DNA from: Diploscapter coronatus
Taxonomy: Eukaryota; Nematoda; Chromadorea; Rhabditida; Rhabditidae
Assembly: GCA_964036155.1 (NCBI GenBank)
Contig: OZ038423.1
Location: forward strand, 78,817,249-78,881,248
Direction: 5' to 3'
DNA: 64,000 bases
The translations under genes were made by a program, and so were the position numbers. The stretch's first letter is position 1. Every line of letters begins with the position of its first letter. The notes below the pieces were generated by a model. It was not told the DNA's origin. It made no database searches and saw nothing but the letters and a program-made list of their open reading frames with translations. Positions 47,653 to 61,700 of the stretch are shown here, piece by piece.

Positions 47653-50600
47653 CTAAGCGTCTTTCTTCCGCTGTGGCGGGATTTTGGGCGGATCGACTTC
47701 GAAGCGCTGTTAACCAACATTGCTAAATAATTCAGTTATACTGAGGATACGTTTTCGTTAAAAATATATTTATGTCCTCTAAACTTTCAAATATAAACCA
47801 TCGGTTCAAAAATTCAATTACCAAACTTCGATTTTTCAATATTTATTTTTCAAAATCGTAGTTTTTGTTGCTAACTAACCTTCGACTTCTTATTTCCACA
47901 CGAAATCAGATATAGTCTGTCCTGTCCAGTCAATAGCAAAGAATGCTTCACGTTCACATTGAAATTCGATTCTTAAAAAAGCATAAGATTATAATTTTAG
48001 TGAATTTTTACCCTTCCCATCCTTCACATCAACAATAGAAAACAGGTCTAATGATAGTCGGTCTTTGAAGATGAATCTGTCATCTCGAAGCACGTCCTTT
48101 TTGCATAGAACAATCGATTGGTCGAACAGAAATAGAAGGACTTGCTAAAACATAAATTTATAATCAAGAATTAACGACAAAAACATATCTCAGATTCAAT
48201 TAAAAATCTGCTCATATGTGATTAAAATATGATAAAATTACTGTTTTAATCCTATTTTTGCCTAGAAAACTAGAAAAAGTGCCAAAACTCGAGAAGTATT
48301 TACCTTCCCCCACTGCACTTGCCCGTCGGCCATCACTCGACAATAAACATCCCCAGTCCTCAGTAAAGTCGAGTTGTTCTCCACGACGTCTGGTCCCTGT
48401 AAATGATAAATCAATGACTGATCCTTGCAGGAGAAATTCTCGATTTTGGATCTTTTTTAATGCCCATATAATTTTTAAAATATTCTACTAATCTAGTCTC
48501 CAATAAAAATGGTAGAAACTAAATAATATTTTATTTTTCTATCATATTTTTTTTATCTAAACCCTCAAGATAAAAGATGTAAGTCCCCAAGATAATAACA
48601 TTTTATTAGCCCATAAATCTTGATTTTTCATCTCTCAGCCATTTCCATCGTCAAACTATAAGTTCTCATGACTTCAAAACATTCATAAAATCGCTCAATA
48701 CAAATTCATTCTCCACTTGAAACCAATCAAAGGAATATTCACAATGATTCCCGACGCGCGCAAGTTCTTCATGAGGATTTTCTGCTGGCGGCGTTCGAGT
48801 CGAAGCCGGACGTAAGCCCTCAGAAGGCTGAATATCGACACGAGGTTCGGAGAATTGGCTAGCATTTTACAGAATAGAAAAATCGGGGTCAATTGGATTC
48901 AGAAGATCCTATCTGGTCAGAAATGTCTGATAGGTGTGTGGTTCAGATATTTGCAAAAAGATAGGTACAGTTAGGATTTTTTAAAGAAATAGACAGGTAC
49001 ACGAGTAAAATACAGTTACGATTGGGCGAACCTTTGAAACGTTTGATGAGATGAAGACTCGAAGAAAGTCGAGAAAATAGATAAAGGACAGGGAAAATTG
49101 AACAATCCCACGTGGAAAAAGCGAAAAAGCCACTCGAGACGGTACGGGGCAAAATTTGCAGGAAAACTCCGAAAAATTCCACGGACAAATCAAAAAACGT
49201 GAATTTTCGTGCCAAACACGATGAATGAAAAGATTAATTGAGGCGATCAGAAATGATGATCAAATTCAATGTTCAAGTGGTTTAATCTTGAATGAGTTTT
49301 TGAGCTTCAGAAAAATTGTTTATCTCTACGCTAAACAATAGAGAAAGAAAGCCGTCTGGGCTGAGTTTTAACTCAAATTTATCCATCCAAATACAATATT
49401 TTTAAAGATCAACCAGTTCCTGATAATCAAACATCAAATATCTTCACTTCATGCGAATGTCCTGTACTTGGCAGCCACTCAGAAGCATTCTATTTTCCCT
49501 GACTTTCCCATAGCCTTTAGCCTTTTTCATCGCAGCGCTGGCAATTGTGTTAACAAATCAGTAAAGATCAGGGGGATTTTCAGGCTTAAAATTAGAAGAT
49601 GGACTTTAGTTTCTCGCGCAAAGGTAAATGATCTTATGATCACTAAGTAAGTGATACTTGAACGGTAAAGATCAGCTAAAGATATGGGATAGGAAAAAAT
49701 GTTAAACCTTGCAGCTTGAAAAAGACTGACAAAACAAAATACAGCTTTTCTTATCACATTTAGCTAGAAAATATTTTTTAGTTGTGAAAGATACGAATTT
49801 CTAAAAATGTAAAAAAAAAAATCAGCTTGCCTTAAATCCCTGCATCCGTTTCTGTAATCGAATGATGTCCTGCAGATTTTCAACCCTCCGTTTGGTTTCA
49901 TTAACGAGTGTCGCGACACTTCGCATTGTCTTTTCTGAGGCTTCCAATGGCATGAGATCTTCATGAGAAGAAGGGGTGGCCTGAAAATGTTTTATTCTAA
50001 TTTAGCATTCTCTTAAAGCTATAATTACCTTGAGTAGTTCGCTGAGCTGCAATGGATATCTGCATAGCCTTTGGATTGGAGTAAGCAAAAATCCTTCCAA
50101 TGATAGATTCGGCAGGCCTCGTAACAAACGACATGCCTAAAATTTGAAAGCTTCTTTGAAGGGAGAATTTTTATAAAACCTCGAAAAATTGCGCGTAAAT
50201 TGGTTGTCTGCTTAGGGAATTTAATTCAGCCACGGATACACTCCGATTGTTGCAGTAGTCCGTATAGATGTTGAAAGAGTGCTTCTGAATTTTTTAGTTG
50301 AAAAATGAGTAACTTGAATAGTAATATCTTTCACACCCTCCCTAATTAAAAATGATCTTCATAAAATATGTGACGATTTTTAATTTTTGACAACACGTGA
50401 AAATAATACTTACATTCCTAAGAAAAGCGGCTCCGACGTTCGTCATTTCTGGTTGCATTTGATCGTAGGCCATTTCGAGGTCTCTTAGGAGTTTCGAATG
50501 AATGACGTAGATCGATTGGATGTTGCCGAATATGTTTCGGATTCTCTGAAATCAAATTCGTTATTTTTCAAAATCTGAGTTTCCAATCTGAAAGATTTTT

Positions 50601-53600
50601 GGCGAGTTTAGTCCGGATTTAATTTTAACCGTATGATAAATCACCAATGAATATCGAAGGAAGAAAAGAACCGCAAATAAAAGCCCAGAGTTCTATTCTT
50701 AGTTAATTCCTAGATCGGACTTCAATTCAAAGTTTTCCAGTATGTACCTGAGGAGTAAACAGATCCGTCCGCCTTCGAGTTTGTTCTAGGAATCCCTGCA
50801 CGATATCCTCGAGTAATCTGACATAATCTCTCTCAGATCGCATCAACTCTTCCACAACATTCGCTCTTCGCTTCCGTATTTCAGTCGTGAAAATTTCTTC
50901 TCGGTTGGATTGGGTTGATTGAGAGTTGGGTGATTGGGTTAGCATCTGAAAATAAATTCATTTTCCCGACAAGAAACATTCTTTTGAGAAACATTAATCT
51001 AAGCCGAGAAATAATTTGTCTTGTGGAAACATCATGCTAAAAATCATAAGTAATGGATTTTTCAAAAATTGAAGGCTTTTCATTAAAACTTTAAACACAA
51101 AGTAATTCAATCTTTCACAAAATATTGAATCTAATTTTATAAAGCATTTGTTTCCTACCTTGCAATGCGACGAAGGAAACCATCCCTCATTGCCATTGCA
51201 GGATCCGTACCACAGAGCGGATTGCGAGCAGCTGTCGAGCACATAGATGATGTCCCCAGTGGCGAAGGGCAATTCGTCCGACATTAGAGCGATGTGGTCG
51301 AATAGGGCTTCGGCTAGTTGCATCTAAAAATCTTTCAATGTTTTTTTTTTATCTGATTGATAGAAAATATGGTCTTCATTAAAATATTTTATTCTCTTGG
51401 TCGGTTTAGTTCATAATTCGTGGGCTTTTTTTTTGGAAAATAGTATGACCCAAACAAAAAATCCCGTGAACTAAGCCCTCTTGATCTTCGTTTACTCTTC
51501 AAATTTACAGATTTTTTGTTATCTTGATAACTATAGCTGAGCTTCATCAAACATTTTTCTATTCTTTCAATTTTCTCCTAACTAAAAGCGGACCGATTGA
51601 TAAATATAAATATGGTCGATTTGTGAGATATTCTTTCAATTTGATATCCCCCTTCTTTAATCTCCTATCTTCGGTTTCATCTTTCGCGTCGTTCAAGTGG
51701 TGCGTTCGATAGTCTGATTGTCTCGGTGGTTTTGCTTTGTTTCTTCGATCCTCTTGTTGTGTCCGAAAGAAGTCAGGTAAACATTTGTGAGTGGCTGCTG
51801 CCCGCAAAGGTGCGACTCGCGTAGAAAATAGAAGAGGGAAAGATACTGTTGCAATTGTGAAAAATAAGACCCCTTGTAAAAGATATTTTCATTTTTCATA
51901 AAATGCATCCTATTCTGAGCTTGAATCGGTGGGTTTTAAAGTCTTGAAGATAAGAACTCTTGCACGATTCGCCAGTACTTTTTGTAATATGTATTTGTAT
52001 TCTATTTTAGAATTAAGTAAGTTTAACAACAGATAATTTACCGATGAATCAATTGCACTGCTTCTACTGCCACTGGAACTTGAGGTGGAATGAAGTGAAG
52101 ATCGGCATGCGCTGTTCCATGAAGAGCCATCTGAAATCATTCATTTTAGGAGTATAGGCTACCATTTTCTGCATGTTTTCATGACCCTTATCTGTAAGTA
52201 TTGATAAAATGACGACTTATTGGTCGAAATAGATCACAGTTCAGTAGATCAACATGTCAATGCATGAAATCATTATTATGCAAAATAGTTCCATCTATTT
52301 ACTGTCAAATTGAAAATCATGGAATCGATTGAATTATAAAGTTCTAAAGAAGTGCAAAAATCAAGGAAAAACCTTGTTCCTCTTCCGATTCCTGGGATGC
52401 ATTCGTGTTGTTGGTGTTGTTGTTCGGCTGACTTCGCGAGCGTTTTTGCGGATTCGATCGGAGAAATTGATGCGAAGACGCGGAAGAAGAGAAGTATTGC
52501 TGCAATTCAATGAAATCAACTATGGCTTCATTAATTAAAGGTAATCTTTACTCATAGTTTACAATGGGCATAAATTTCTTTCTTAGCTAATAAAAATATT
52601 AGCAGCGACTCATTAAGTTGCTGAAATTCATTCAGTAGGGTGAAAGAAAGCTTCTTTAGAAAAAGTTGGTCTTCGCTAAAAATTTACAGTTAAAACGAAA
52701 TTATTACTAAAATTGGAAAAACATCAATTTATAAAATAAAAAAATCTAACCTGAATCGGATGGTATGATTCCTCTCTTCCCCTAGCGCCGGATCTCCGCA
52801 TCGACAGTCGACCCCGATCTAATAAATCTTGGTTCTGAAAAAAAAATCATTTTTATTCGGAAGTAGAAAGATTTTCAGCTTCATCCACTTACCCCATATC
52901 TGATAGGAATTATCAGTGTCATTTAGCTAGTTTTTGGAGGCTCAGGAATTTAGGTCAATTAGAAATGATTAAAAATAAGTTATTTTTAAGGGAAAGGATT
53001 ACACAGGGCTTGTATCGAAATCAGAAAATCACACTGACGGCGACTGACTCTAAAAGTGTCGCGTTCTTCTGCTGAACAAAAAGGATTTGTTTCAGGAATC
53101 GAATCGGTCAAAGGGAAAAAAGGGAAAGAAAAAGAGTCAGTGGAAAGAAAGACGATGGGAGGGGCAAAAATAACGAAAGGCGATTAGATACGCGCGAGAC
53201 TGTGCGGTTTGAAAGGGACGCAATAGTGAAATACGAACCAGAAGCCGAACAGTAGACGAGGAGTGAGGATAAACAAGGAGAACAGGTAGAATTTGAGAAG
53301 ACGAAGGAAATCTAATGGGAATAGATTACCATAAGTTGAATGATTAAATGGAAATCCTTTGCGTTGATCGCGACTTGTTTCTTGTGAAGTTCAGTAAGTT
53401 CAAAAATAAATGTGGTATTAGTCAAGAAAAAGTATCAGAACTTTACAGAAGTCGGGTAAATATTAATATGTTCAGATAAAGAACGTAGGACAAGTTATGA
53501 TCGTATATAGGAAAAAATGATTATTAAAATGGGATAGCGTAGAAAATGATTGTTTGACTCCCAAAGTTCCTCCGATTCGAGCGATCTATACAGAAAAACA

Positions 53601-56600
53601 CGAACTAAACGATTGGATGCAATGCATTCCACCATTTGTGATCCTTTCCCTTCACCTTTTTCGTTATTTTTGCATTGTCATAACTTTGCTGCATCGCCGA
53701 AAGGTCGAATTCGCATGTGAACATATGTCGAATAGTCGAATAATTCGATTCTCGACGAAAAAGCAGGCGAACGCGAACATTTGAAAAGACGCAGAAAAGG
53801 CCACAGAAACAATGCCTGGAGGAATTGAAAAGAGGGGAAAAGTCAAAGGTGGAAGGCCTTTCGGAAAGTTCACCAAATTTTGAGGTGAAATAATGTTGAT
53901 AGAAAGGGAAAGTGGATGAGCTTTAAAAATAGGTGAAGACTGACCTGAGATAGAATCTGTCTAACGCTGAAGATCCGCTCTCTAGCGGATGGAGCTGGTG
54001 TGGAATGTGAGCAAGTGGCCATAGGCAGGGCCTAAAACTGAAAGATCTTAAACATGTTCACACATATTGCATTTCATTAGCAATTTTCGGTATTTACGAT
54101 CAGTTTAAGTCTGAGAATCTGGTACTTCTCTCTTAGAAATTGATCTCAGAAAACATGTGGTAAACTCTCGATGACGAAAATTGGTGGTTTTAAAATTGCT
54201 CATTCGATTTGATCTCTCAACTCTATCAACAACGAATCGAAAGAAATCAATGTAAAAATTTAGTTTGATTTTTTAACCTTTCTATTGGTGCTTTTGCCAC
54301 GTATGACGGAAGCAAAGGTCATTGAACTTTGAAAGAATTTCAGAAATAGTTGTTAGAGATGAAAAAATATAAATAAAAGTTGACCTGTAAAGGGTTTAGT
54401 GCTGATGACGCAAAATTTGGGCAGCAAAGATCCTCTTGGATGGAATTATTCAAAGCCTCGATTAACGAAAGACGGCGTCGGCAGTAGAATGAGTTCTGAA
54501 ATTCATAAATTAAGCTGATCTTCATTTTTAAAAAATCAATAATATCATAGAAAACTTGAAGATAACTAAACCTCCAGTGATTTTTTCTTTCAATTTAACT
54601 TTAGAAAAACAAACGGAAATTGAATCGAAGGAATGAGAAGAAAAAAGCAGTTGGACTAGAAGAAGAAGTTGCCTATCGAGCAGCTCTATGTACATAAAAG
54701 GAAAAGGATGTGCCAACAGGGTTGGAAGGAAATAACAAGTGGACTGGAGAATGAAAGGCAGGCCCGGAGGGAGAGAGCTCAGGTCCGCTCTCTATTTTCT
54801 ATTTGCTGAGTAACTCAGATACCTTTCCTATTCATATTTCAGTACCACTAAACTCTAATTTTAGATGTCTTGGAAAATCTATCGACTTTTTATCTTTATC
54901 AGTAAACTTCTGATTTAAATGAGAGCGAGCTTTCCAAAAGTTGATAATAGGTAACAACCCAAAGTGTGTAAAAGTTATGCCTGAAGGGATAGAAATAGGG
55001 AAATAGGACCTCTATTTTCTATTTGCTGAGTAACTCAGACCCTCCTCACCCTTCATATTCGTACCACCACAACTCGTCCTATTTTTGCATCATTTGATAT
55101 ATTCCCTTTTCCTCCAGCTTACATTTCACGCCCATTGAATTTACACTCATTCGATTAAATAAATATTTGGGCGGCTTAAAAGTTTACTACACGAAACTTC
55201 GCGAGTACATTTTGGAGTCCAGAATTCTATAGTCAATAGCTGACTTGAATAATAAAATCTTGTCCAGACAAACAATGTTTCATAAATGCCTGTTCGAGAA
55301 TGATGTCTGAGAATTGAAGTTGGGCTTAGATTCTGACAAAACTTGATGGATGCATCATTGTTGTTTAGAATTATTCTTGGCATCTCGAATGTCTAAATTC
55401 ATGGCCTAAGAATAGGGGAAGACATCAAAATTATAAATGGGAAGAAACGTCTACTCAAAATTTAGCTTCATCTATCTAATTGTAAATCCTGCCTATCAAC
55501 ATCGAAAAACAGTTATAATAAATCGATAACTAATGAAAGCAATAAGGTATCTTTCACGTAACGTATAGCGTAGTGTAACGAAAGCAAAGCAATGTATACA
55601 CTTAATGACCAATAGGGTTTAGGGCAGCAAGTAAATATAGGGAAAGGCAGGAAAAAGTGACTCTTCTCCTTCACATTTCCACTCACTTGCATTCATTCAT
55701 TCATCTATTCAGTGACTTGCATAGATATTCCCTTTATATCTCTGCTGACCGGACATAGACCATTCAAAGGGGGTTGAATGAGTATAGAATAAGGGGGAAT
55801 CGCACTTGAAATGCGACGAAAAATGTCAAGTTTTGAACTGAATCAAAACTAAATCACATACGAAAAAGGTTCGCATGATAGAAAATAGGAAGTTCTTGAA
55901 AAGCGTCAAGAAACTTATAAGAAAAAATATACTAAATATATCAAAGAGTATTCTAATTAGTTGAAATTGAATTAAATTAAACCAGCCGAATACATAGTAA
56001 AAATACTTGAAAAATAAAAAGAAAGAGCTTGAAAAATGAATAAATAAAGAAATATTCTAATTTTTAATCTAAAAATGCATAATAGAAAATAGGAAATGAC
56101 TAAGATTCTGCAGAATTGAGAATTATAGAAGAGGCTTGCAGCTAGAGTTGAATAATGCAGGTTCTCTCGAGAGAGAAATATTCTAATTATTCTCGAGCAA
56201 GACAATGGAATGAATGAATCAAGCGACAAACGAAGCGTGTACTACTTCCCCGAAAATGTAAATTTAGCAGCAAGCCATTTCCAGATTACTTCAAATAAAT
56301 CCCTAAAAGGTTTTTTTTATCACCAAATGTTTAGCAAAGAATTTTCGGAAAGATTATGAAATGATTCATGGCTCAATTCCTATATTTAGTTCGACTCTGA
56401 AAAAGCTTGACTATTTTAGTCTAGTCACTTATTTTTTATTTAAAAATCTTCTTTCATCGCTTACATTTAAAAATCGCAAAAATACTCGGTAAATAATCAC
56501 ACCCTAGTTTGTATATTTAGATAATTTTAGAAATACATGACTGTTTAGGCTTATCGCATAGTTTTAATTCTAAAATCCTCTGGCACCCTTATGCCATCAC

Positions 56601-58772
56601 TTACGTTAAAAACTTAGTCTCAAACAAAAATAAACACTTGAAATAGTAGTAAAAAGAGCAGATATGTGCTTGAGAAGAAGATTGAATTGTAGCAATGAAA
56701 AGTGAGCAAGGAGGTTGTGAGCTGCTCAAGACGAGAGGAATGTAGGTAAACATAGAGGAAGGGAAGATATTTATGACTGCATAAAATGTAGAATATAAAA
56801 ATAAGTCACGTAAGATATTTAGATCGTCGAAGAATAGCTGATCTTCATAGGCTTTTGCCCTAATTAAAATTTTTAAAAATCATTAGAGCACAATTTCCAC
56901 GAAGTTCAGCTTCATTTGAAAATCTTAATATGGAACAAATTCGATACTTACCGAAATCGGAGTTGAATGCATTACAGGCAACGGTAAAGGCAATCGAAGT
57001 AACAGTGAAGAGGCTACCGAAACCGGGTCGTAGTTGCGAATTGAGAGATACTGAAAATCCATAGATTAATAAAACTTGAAAGTGCACACTCGGGTAAAGC
57101 ATAGCCCATTTATGGAGCATATTTTTCCTGAACTGCATATTTAAAAGTCATTTCCGATAGATATTAGTCTCGAATTACGGAAAATCCCGTCAAATGGTGT
57201 GCTTGATTTAACCGAACTGACTATTTTCTTTGAAAGTTGAATGGCTGCGCGCGATTTGCATGCGAAAAAAGCAATGAAAGGGAAAAATTTCACCACGGCT
57301 GAAAGGGAAGACGAGCTGGGGGAAATAACTGAGTGAATGAATAGTGAATGAACAGACTGACAGGGCAGAATTAGTGACAGAAAAATGATGTAACACAAGC
57401 CTGAAGGCTTCTAAAGAAATGCTACAGATGAATAGCGAAAATAGAGCAATTAGTTGAAAGCAGAGATGCCAAGAAATAAGGTACAGGTAAAAAGAATTTT
57501 GCTAAAATTTTGCAACTCACAGGTATGCAAATACGAAAAATCTGTGCCTACTCATAGTTATAACAGTGAAAGGTATGGGAATTTTCCCAACTATGAAGGC
57601 TTAAGTTATACAGGTGCGAAAAATCTGTGCCCGTCCAAAATTTAGGCGAAATGTATGAAAAAATTTAGATATTACAGGTGCATGTAGAAGTTTTCGATAC
57701 CTGTAAGTAACAGAAAAATGATGATATAACTGAGGCTTAGAGGCTTGAAAAGAGATGTCTGAAGATGAATAGAAAGGCCGAATTAGTTGAAAGGAGAAGA
57801 ATGGAAGAGAATTGAGGAAAGGCAGATAGTAAGTTGACAGGTAAGAGCAAAAAGACGAGAGGAAAGACCTAGATATGCCGGAGGCCGGAGGGAAAAAGCC
57901 AAAAAGCCTGGCAGACTAACAAAGAGACCAAGGCACTTCACATCCTCACACACACACACGCACGCACACAACTCTGTCATTTTGTGATTAGCAACACTTA
58001 TCAGCTATTACAGAATACAATAACTTACAATCATAAGTCACTCTATTGAGAACAAATTATCAGATTTAAGGGAATATTGAAGACATATTCTTTTAAGTGA
58101 AATATTTTTTGAATAACATTTCTATAAAATTATGTAAATATTTTTGAGAAGAGAAACAGCAGAAATGCATGAAAATTTAGATTTCTAAAAGTTATATAAC
58201 GGTTCGATAATTTCTGCCCAGAAAATTGGAAAAATTGTCTAACGATGGGTATCATGTTAAAAACCACAAACCGCATGAAATTAAATTTGCACCCAAATGA
58301 TGAAAAGCGATTTTTTCTGTGCAGCATTCCATGAATTCTCGCGAAAATGCACGATAATTTGATACCGAGACGCGCATAGACAATATTGTGGTTTGAGTAC
58401 GCTGAACGGCGTCTATTACTTCGTTCAGAAATTTCTAAAGCTTGACTGACATTATAACCTATACATTATAATTCGTTTTTCTTCAATTATTGAGCATATG
58501 AAAGTGTCTTTCATAGAAAAAATTCAATCTCTAAAAAGGCGATCTTCACAAGAACACAGAAAAATTTAGATTTTTTGCAGCTACCGAACATTTTTACCAT
58601 GTTTAAAACTAAATACAAAAACACTAACCCTCGAAATACCATCTTCATCTAGGTCCATTTGCATTTTTCTTCTGACACTGATATTGGGACTTTCGGCTAA
58701 ATGCTTAGGTCGTTGACGAGGTGACAAATATGGCCGGAATTCAGGGCAGAAGCCGTAGGGCAATAGCACAGC
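47653..58772 (-). CDS. Dbl-family RhoGEF, SH3-DH-PH (collybistin/Asef type), 5' end unresolved
   Basis: Exons in transcript order: 58629-58772, 56952-57050, 54385-54495, 53945-54031, 52751-52834, 52373-52499, 52042-52130, 51159-51323, 50748-50945, 50415-50545, 50180-50284, 50029-50136, 49831-49980, 48304-48396, 48012-48144, 47880-47971, 47653-47706. SH3: [19 protein letters not shown] and [104 protein letters not shown] and [11 protein letters not shown]. This order and spacing match ARHGEF9/ARHGEF4, exchange factors for Cdc42/Rac. Upstream exons are serine-rich and mostly phase 0, suiting alternative starts; the true first exon is not found. Exon 50415-50545 is one base short of phase. The exon ending at 49831 uses a GC donor. 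Confidence 0.85.
51403..51478. mobile_element. Small MITE in a GEF intron
   Basis: A 76-bp foldback: GGTTTAGTTCA at the left, TGAACTAAGCCC at the right. Flanks TCTTGGTC (51395-51402) and TCTTGATC (51479-51486) agree at 7 of 8. The loop contains AAATAGTATGACC. Confidence 0.75.
54790..55039. repeat. Duplicated 30-bp block with a palindrome
   Basis: The same 30 bp occurs at 54790-54819 and 55010-55039. It contains CTGAGTAACTCAG, a near-perfect palindrome, preceded by TCTATTTTCTATTTG. Similar pyrimidine-rich sequence with TTCATATT and GTACCAC follows both copies. It lies in a long GEF intron. Confidence 0.8.
57947..57970. repeat. CA dinucleotide microsatellite
   Basis: An imperfect (CA)n run with two CG interruptions, in a GEF intron. 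Confidence 0.9.
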
Positions 58773-61700
58773 CTGCAATCGACTGAATGAATTGAATGTG
58801 AGAATGAATAAATGCGAATGAAGAAATGTGAATGTGATTGACAGAGTGACTTGTTAGGAAAACACTTAGCAAATACACGAAAGGGGACTGTTGATGAAAG
58901 GAAATGCTGAATGCAGAATGCTGCTGAAGAATACTGACTTCAAGATGAATAGGGTACAGAAGGAGAATTGGGAGGAAATTAGGGGAAAGTCGCGAGGTTC
59001 GAAGGTGAAAAGTCGGGGAAAAATATTGGGAAGTTCACTTTCCAAAAGAGCGGATAAATTTTCCAGAAATGATCTAAAGCGAAAATAAAGTGGAAATTAG
59101 GTGGAGATCGGGAAGTCCAAAGCTGAAATTAGGTGGAAATTGGTCGGAAACCTGGGAGTCGAAGGATGAAAGGACGGGAAAAGTGAATGGATGAAAAGCC
59201 AGAAAAGCAGCAGCCAATGACATGCAAATCGAGTGAATCAGTGAATCAAAATGGGCCAAGTACTGGATTGAAATGATCGAATCGAATCGTGGAGAAAGCG
59301 AAAGGGAAAACGTAGGCAAAAAGTACCAGAAAAAGTACCAGAGAAGAAGGGAAAATAATACTGCGACCAAATGTGGAAGCGAGGGATTTAGGGATCCGAT
59401 TACAAATCAAAAAGCAGGGGAAAATGCAAATTGGGGTGGACGAGAATGTTTGGCATGAAATTGCAAGATTTCTGGATTTGAATAAAAAGTTGGTTTCCTG
59501 TATGGTTAACCATTTCCTCTACATTCTCTTTCCTTAAAATTTGAGGAATTATACAGGAAGCCCAGAAAACTAGCCCGTCGAACTCTGGGGTTTTTGGAAG
59601 ATAAAGTTTGGAAAGATAATGGATTCTTTGAAGGAAACATCTAAAAACGCCGCTGCAAAAAAGCTGGTCTTCACAAATTTTAGCTTCAGTCAGTGAAAAT
59701 AAGGTTAGCAGGACAGTGTTTAAAAAAATTACGCCGTATATACAAAAAAAATACGATATCAGTTTTTGCTGCTAGAATCGAATAGAACCGATCTATTGTC
59801 GCATTTTCTTCGTGTGTAAAGTAAATAAAACATAAAACACACGCTTATAGCAGCAAAAATACGTCGAGAAAATGTCTGATTATGAGAAAAATCAACACTT
59901 TTCTTTAATTTACAGAGACTTCATAAAGAAAAATCGCTGATTTCAAAGATTGGCCATTAATGTATTAAGGAAAGTCAGATCAGCTAAAAACGAAACCTCG
60001 TAGATCAGCCAACCATGTGCGTGAGCTAATTATCGAAACACTCAAAGAAAAAACCACTTTTACTGGCAATAAAAATTTACGTAAAGAAAAGTGAAGACAA
60101 GCTGTGAAGACGCAGAGGAAGTAAAGATGAAGAGATATAAAGGTCGTTTGGGGTGGTGATGGATAAAGACAGATAAAGATATAGAGAAAAATAGAGACTA
60201 ACCCAGATTGGGTCGCGGGCGATATGACATTCTCAGATGCTTTTGCTAGGGGAAAACATGTGAGCGGAGAAGGGGAAATCAATGAAACTGAAACGAAAAG
60301 ATGAGAATTGCGAGTACTTTTTCCCAAACTATGAGCATTTTTCTCCGATATGAGTAAATTCTTCTCAAAAATGTGCAAAGAAAGTAGGAAAAAGTATCTG
60401 TAGCCGATATATTTTCTTAGAGAGAAAATATGTGGGCGGGGAAATCAATGAAACTGAAACAAAAACATGACATGGATAGATGAAGAAGGCGAAAAGGCGA
60501 GAAATTGATGGCATTAACACACAGGGAGAGGGCTGAGTGTAATCGGAACAGACCATACTAATGTCTAGAGATAGAATATTCTGCAAATGCTACTGACTTT
60601 CAGAGAGAATCAACATGAAAAAGGGTGAAATTTACTGTATTTGGCGATGAGAAGCATGAAAAGGTTTAGATGAGGCATTCTATAAGTCTTAACAACTTTT
60701 GAGAAACAATGCGAATCAGGACAGATCTTCTTCAGATACAAATTGCAAATACTGACGATGATATTCAACTGAAATTTACATAGCACTGCAATGAATAATT
60801 TGCAAGAACAGTCACCGATTTAAAAAGATATTTCAAAAAATAGGTCGAATTTTATAAGAGGTTCTGCAAATGACGATCAAGAGGGACGGAATGAAGGAAG
60901 GATGACAGTTCCTGATCAAACACACAGAGTGCATGGACAGGGCATGTGCAAACGGTTTGCACAAGCAAAGCGCAAGACGGAAAGAAATAGAGGATATAGC
61001 CTGAGGCAGAGCCGGGATAATGAACGATTTTCATAAAATCTAGGCAGATTTTTGGATAATCCAAGAAGTTTAAAGTTCAAAGGTTCAAGAAATAAATTTT
61101 TCGAAATAAAGTTGATGCATAGAGGAGATGTAGCAAGATTTTAGATGAATATTTTGCCAAATCGGAAAACAATGAAGAATTCAGATGGATTTCGACGAAA
61201 TGAACGAGTGAAGAGATGCTTGATGATTGAACGAATGCATGAGATCAGCCAAAACTTGTATGCATAGGCCATTTCTAGACGGCATAAACAGAATATCTGG
61301 ACTAGAAGATTAGATTAGCTGAGTGTGTTATTCTGAGAATACAAACACAGAAATCGTATATCGTGAAAAAGTTGTTGCATGAGAAGCTGGACTTCATCAT
61401 GAATTCTCCAAAATAATCCTGCCATCATCACTTCAAATAGATATCATATCATCACTGTCTGAAGAGGGGGAAATGTTACGACGTAAGTGGCTCTTCCAGA
61501 ACATTGTGCAGGTAGTTTTGTCCTTCCCCTTCCCTCTTTCGTTGCGTCTTTCCGGCCTACCGGACTCGATTCCTTCCTCCCTTCCCCCTTCCTAATTGTC
61601 TTATACCGTCCGCAAACACACGAAAATGTGGGGCTGGCCCTGAGGCGCAGCAACCAGGCAGATCATTTTTAATTTGCTGTCGACTTTTTGCTGCGAAACA

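Noticed and set aside
57480..57700. Repeated ACAGGT...GAAAAATCTGTGCC segments, possible CRISPR-like array
   Set aside because: Only two imperfect copies with unequal spacing, in an animal intron; no array structure.
60852..61064. 70-residue minus-strand frame upstream of the GEF
   Set aside because: Cysteine-rich chance frame with no similarity or splice connection in phase.
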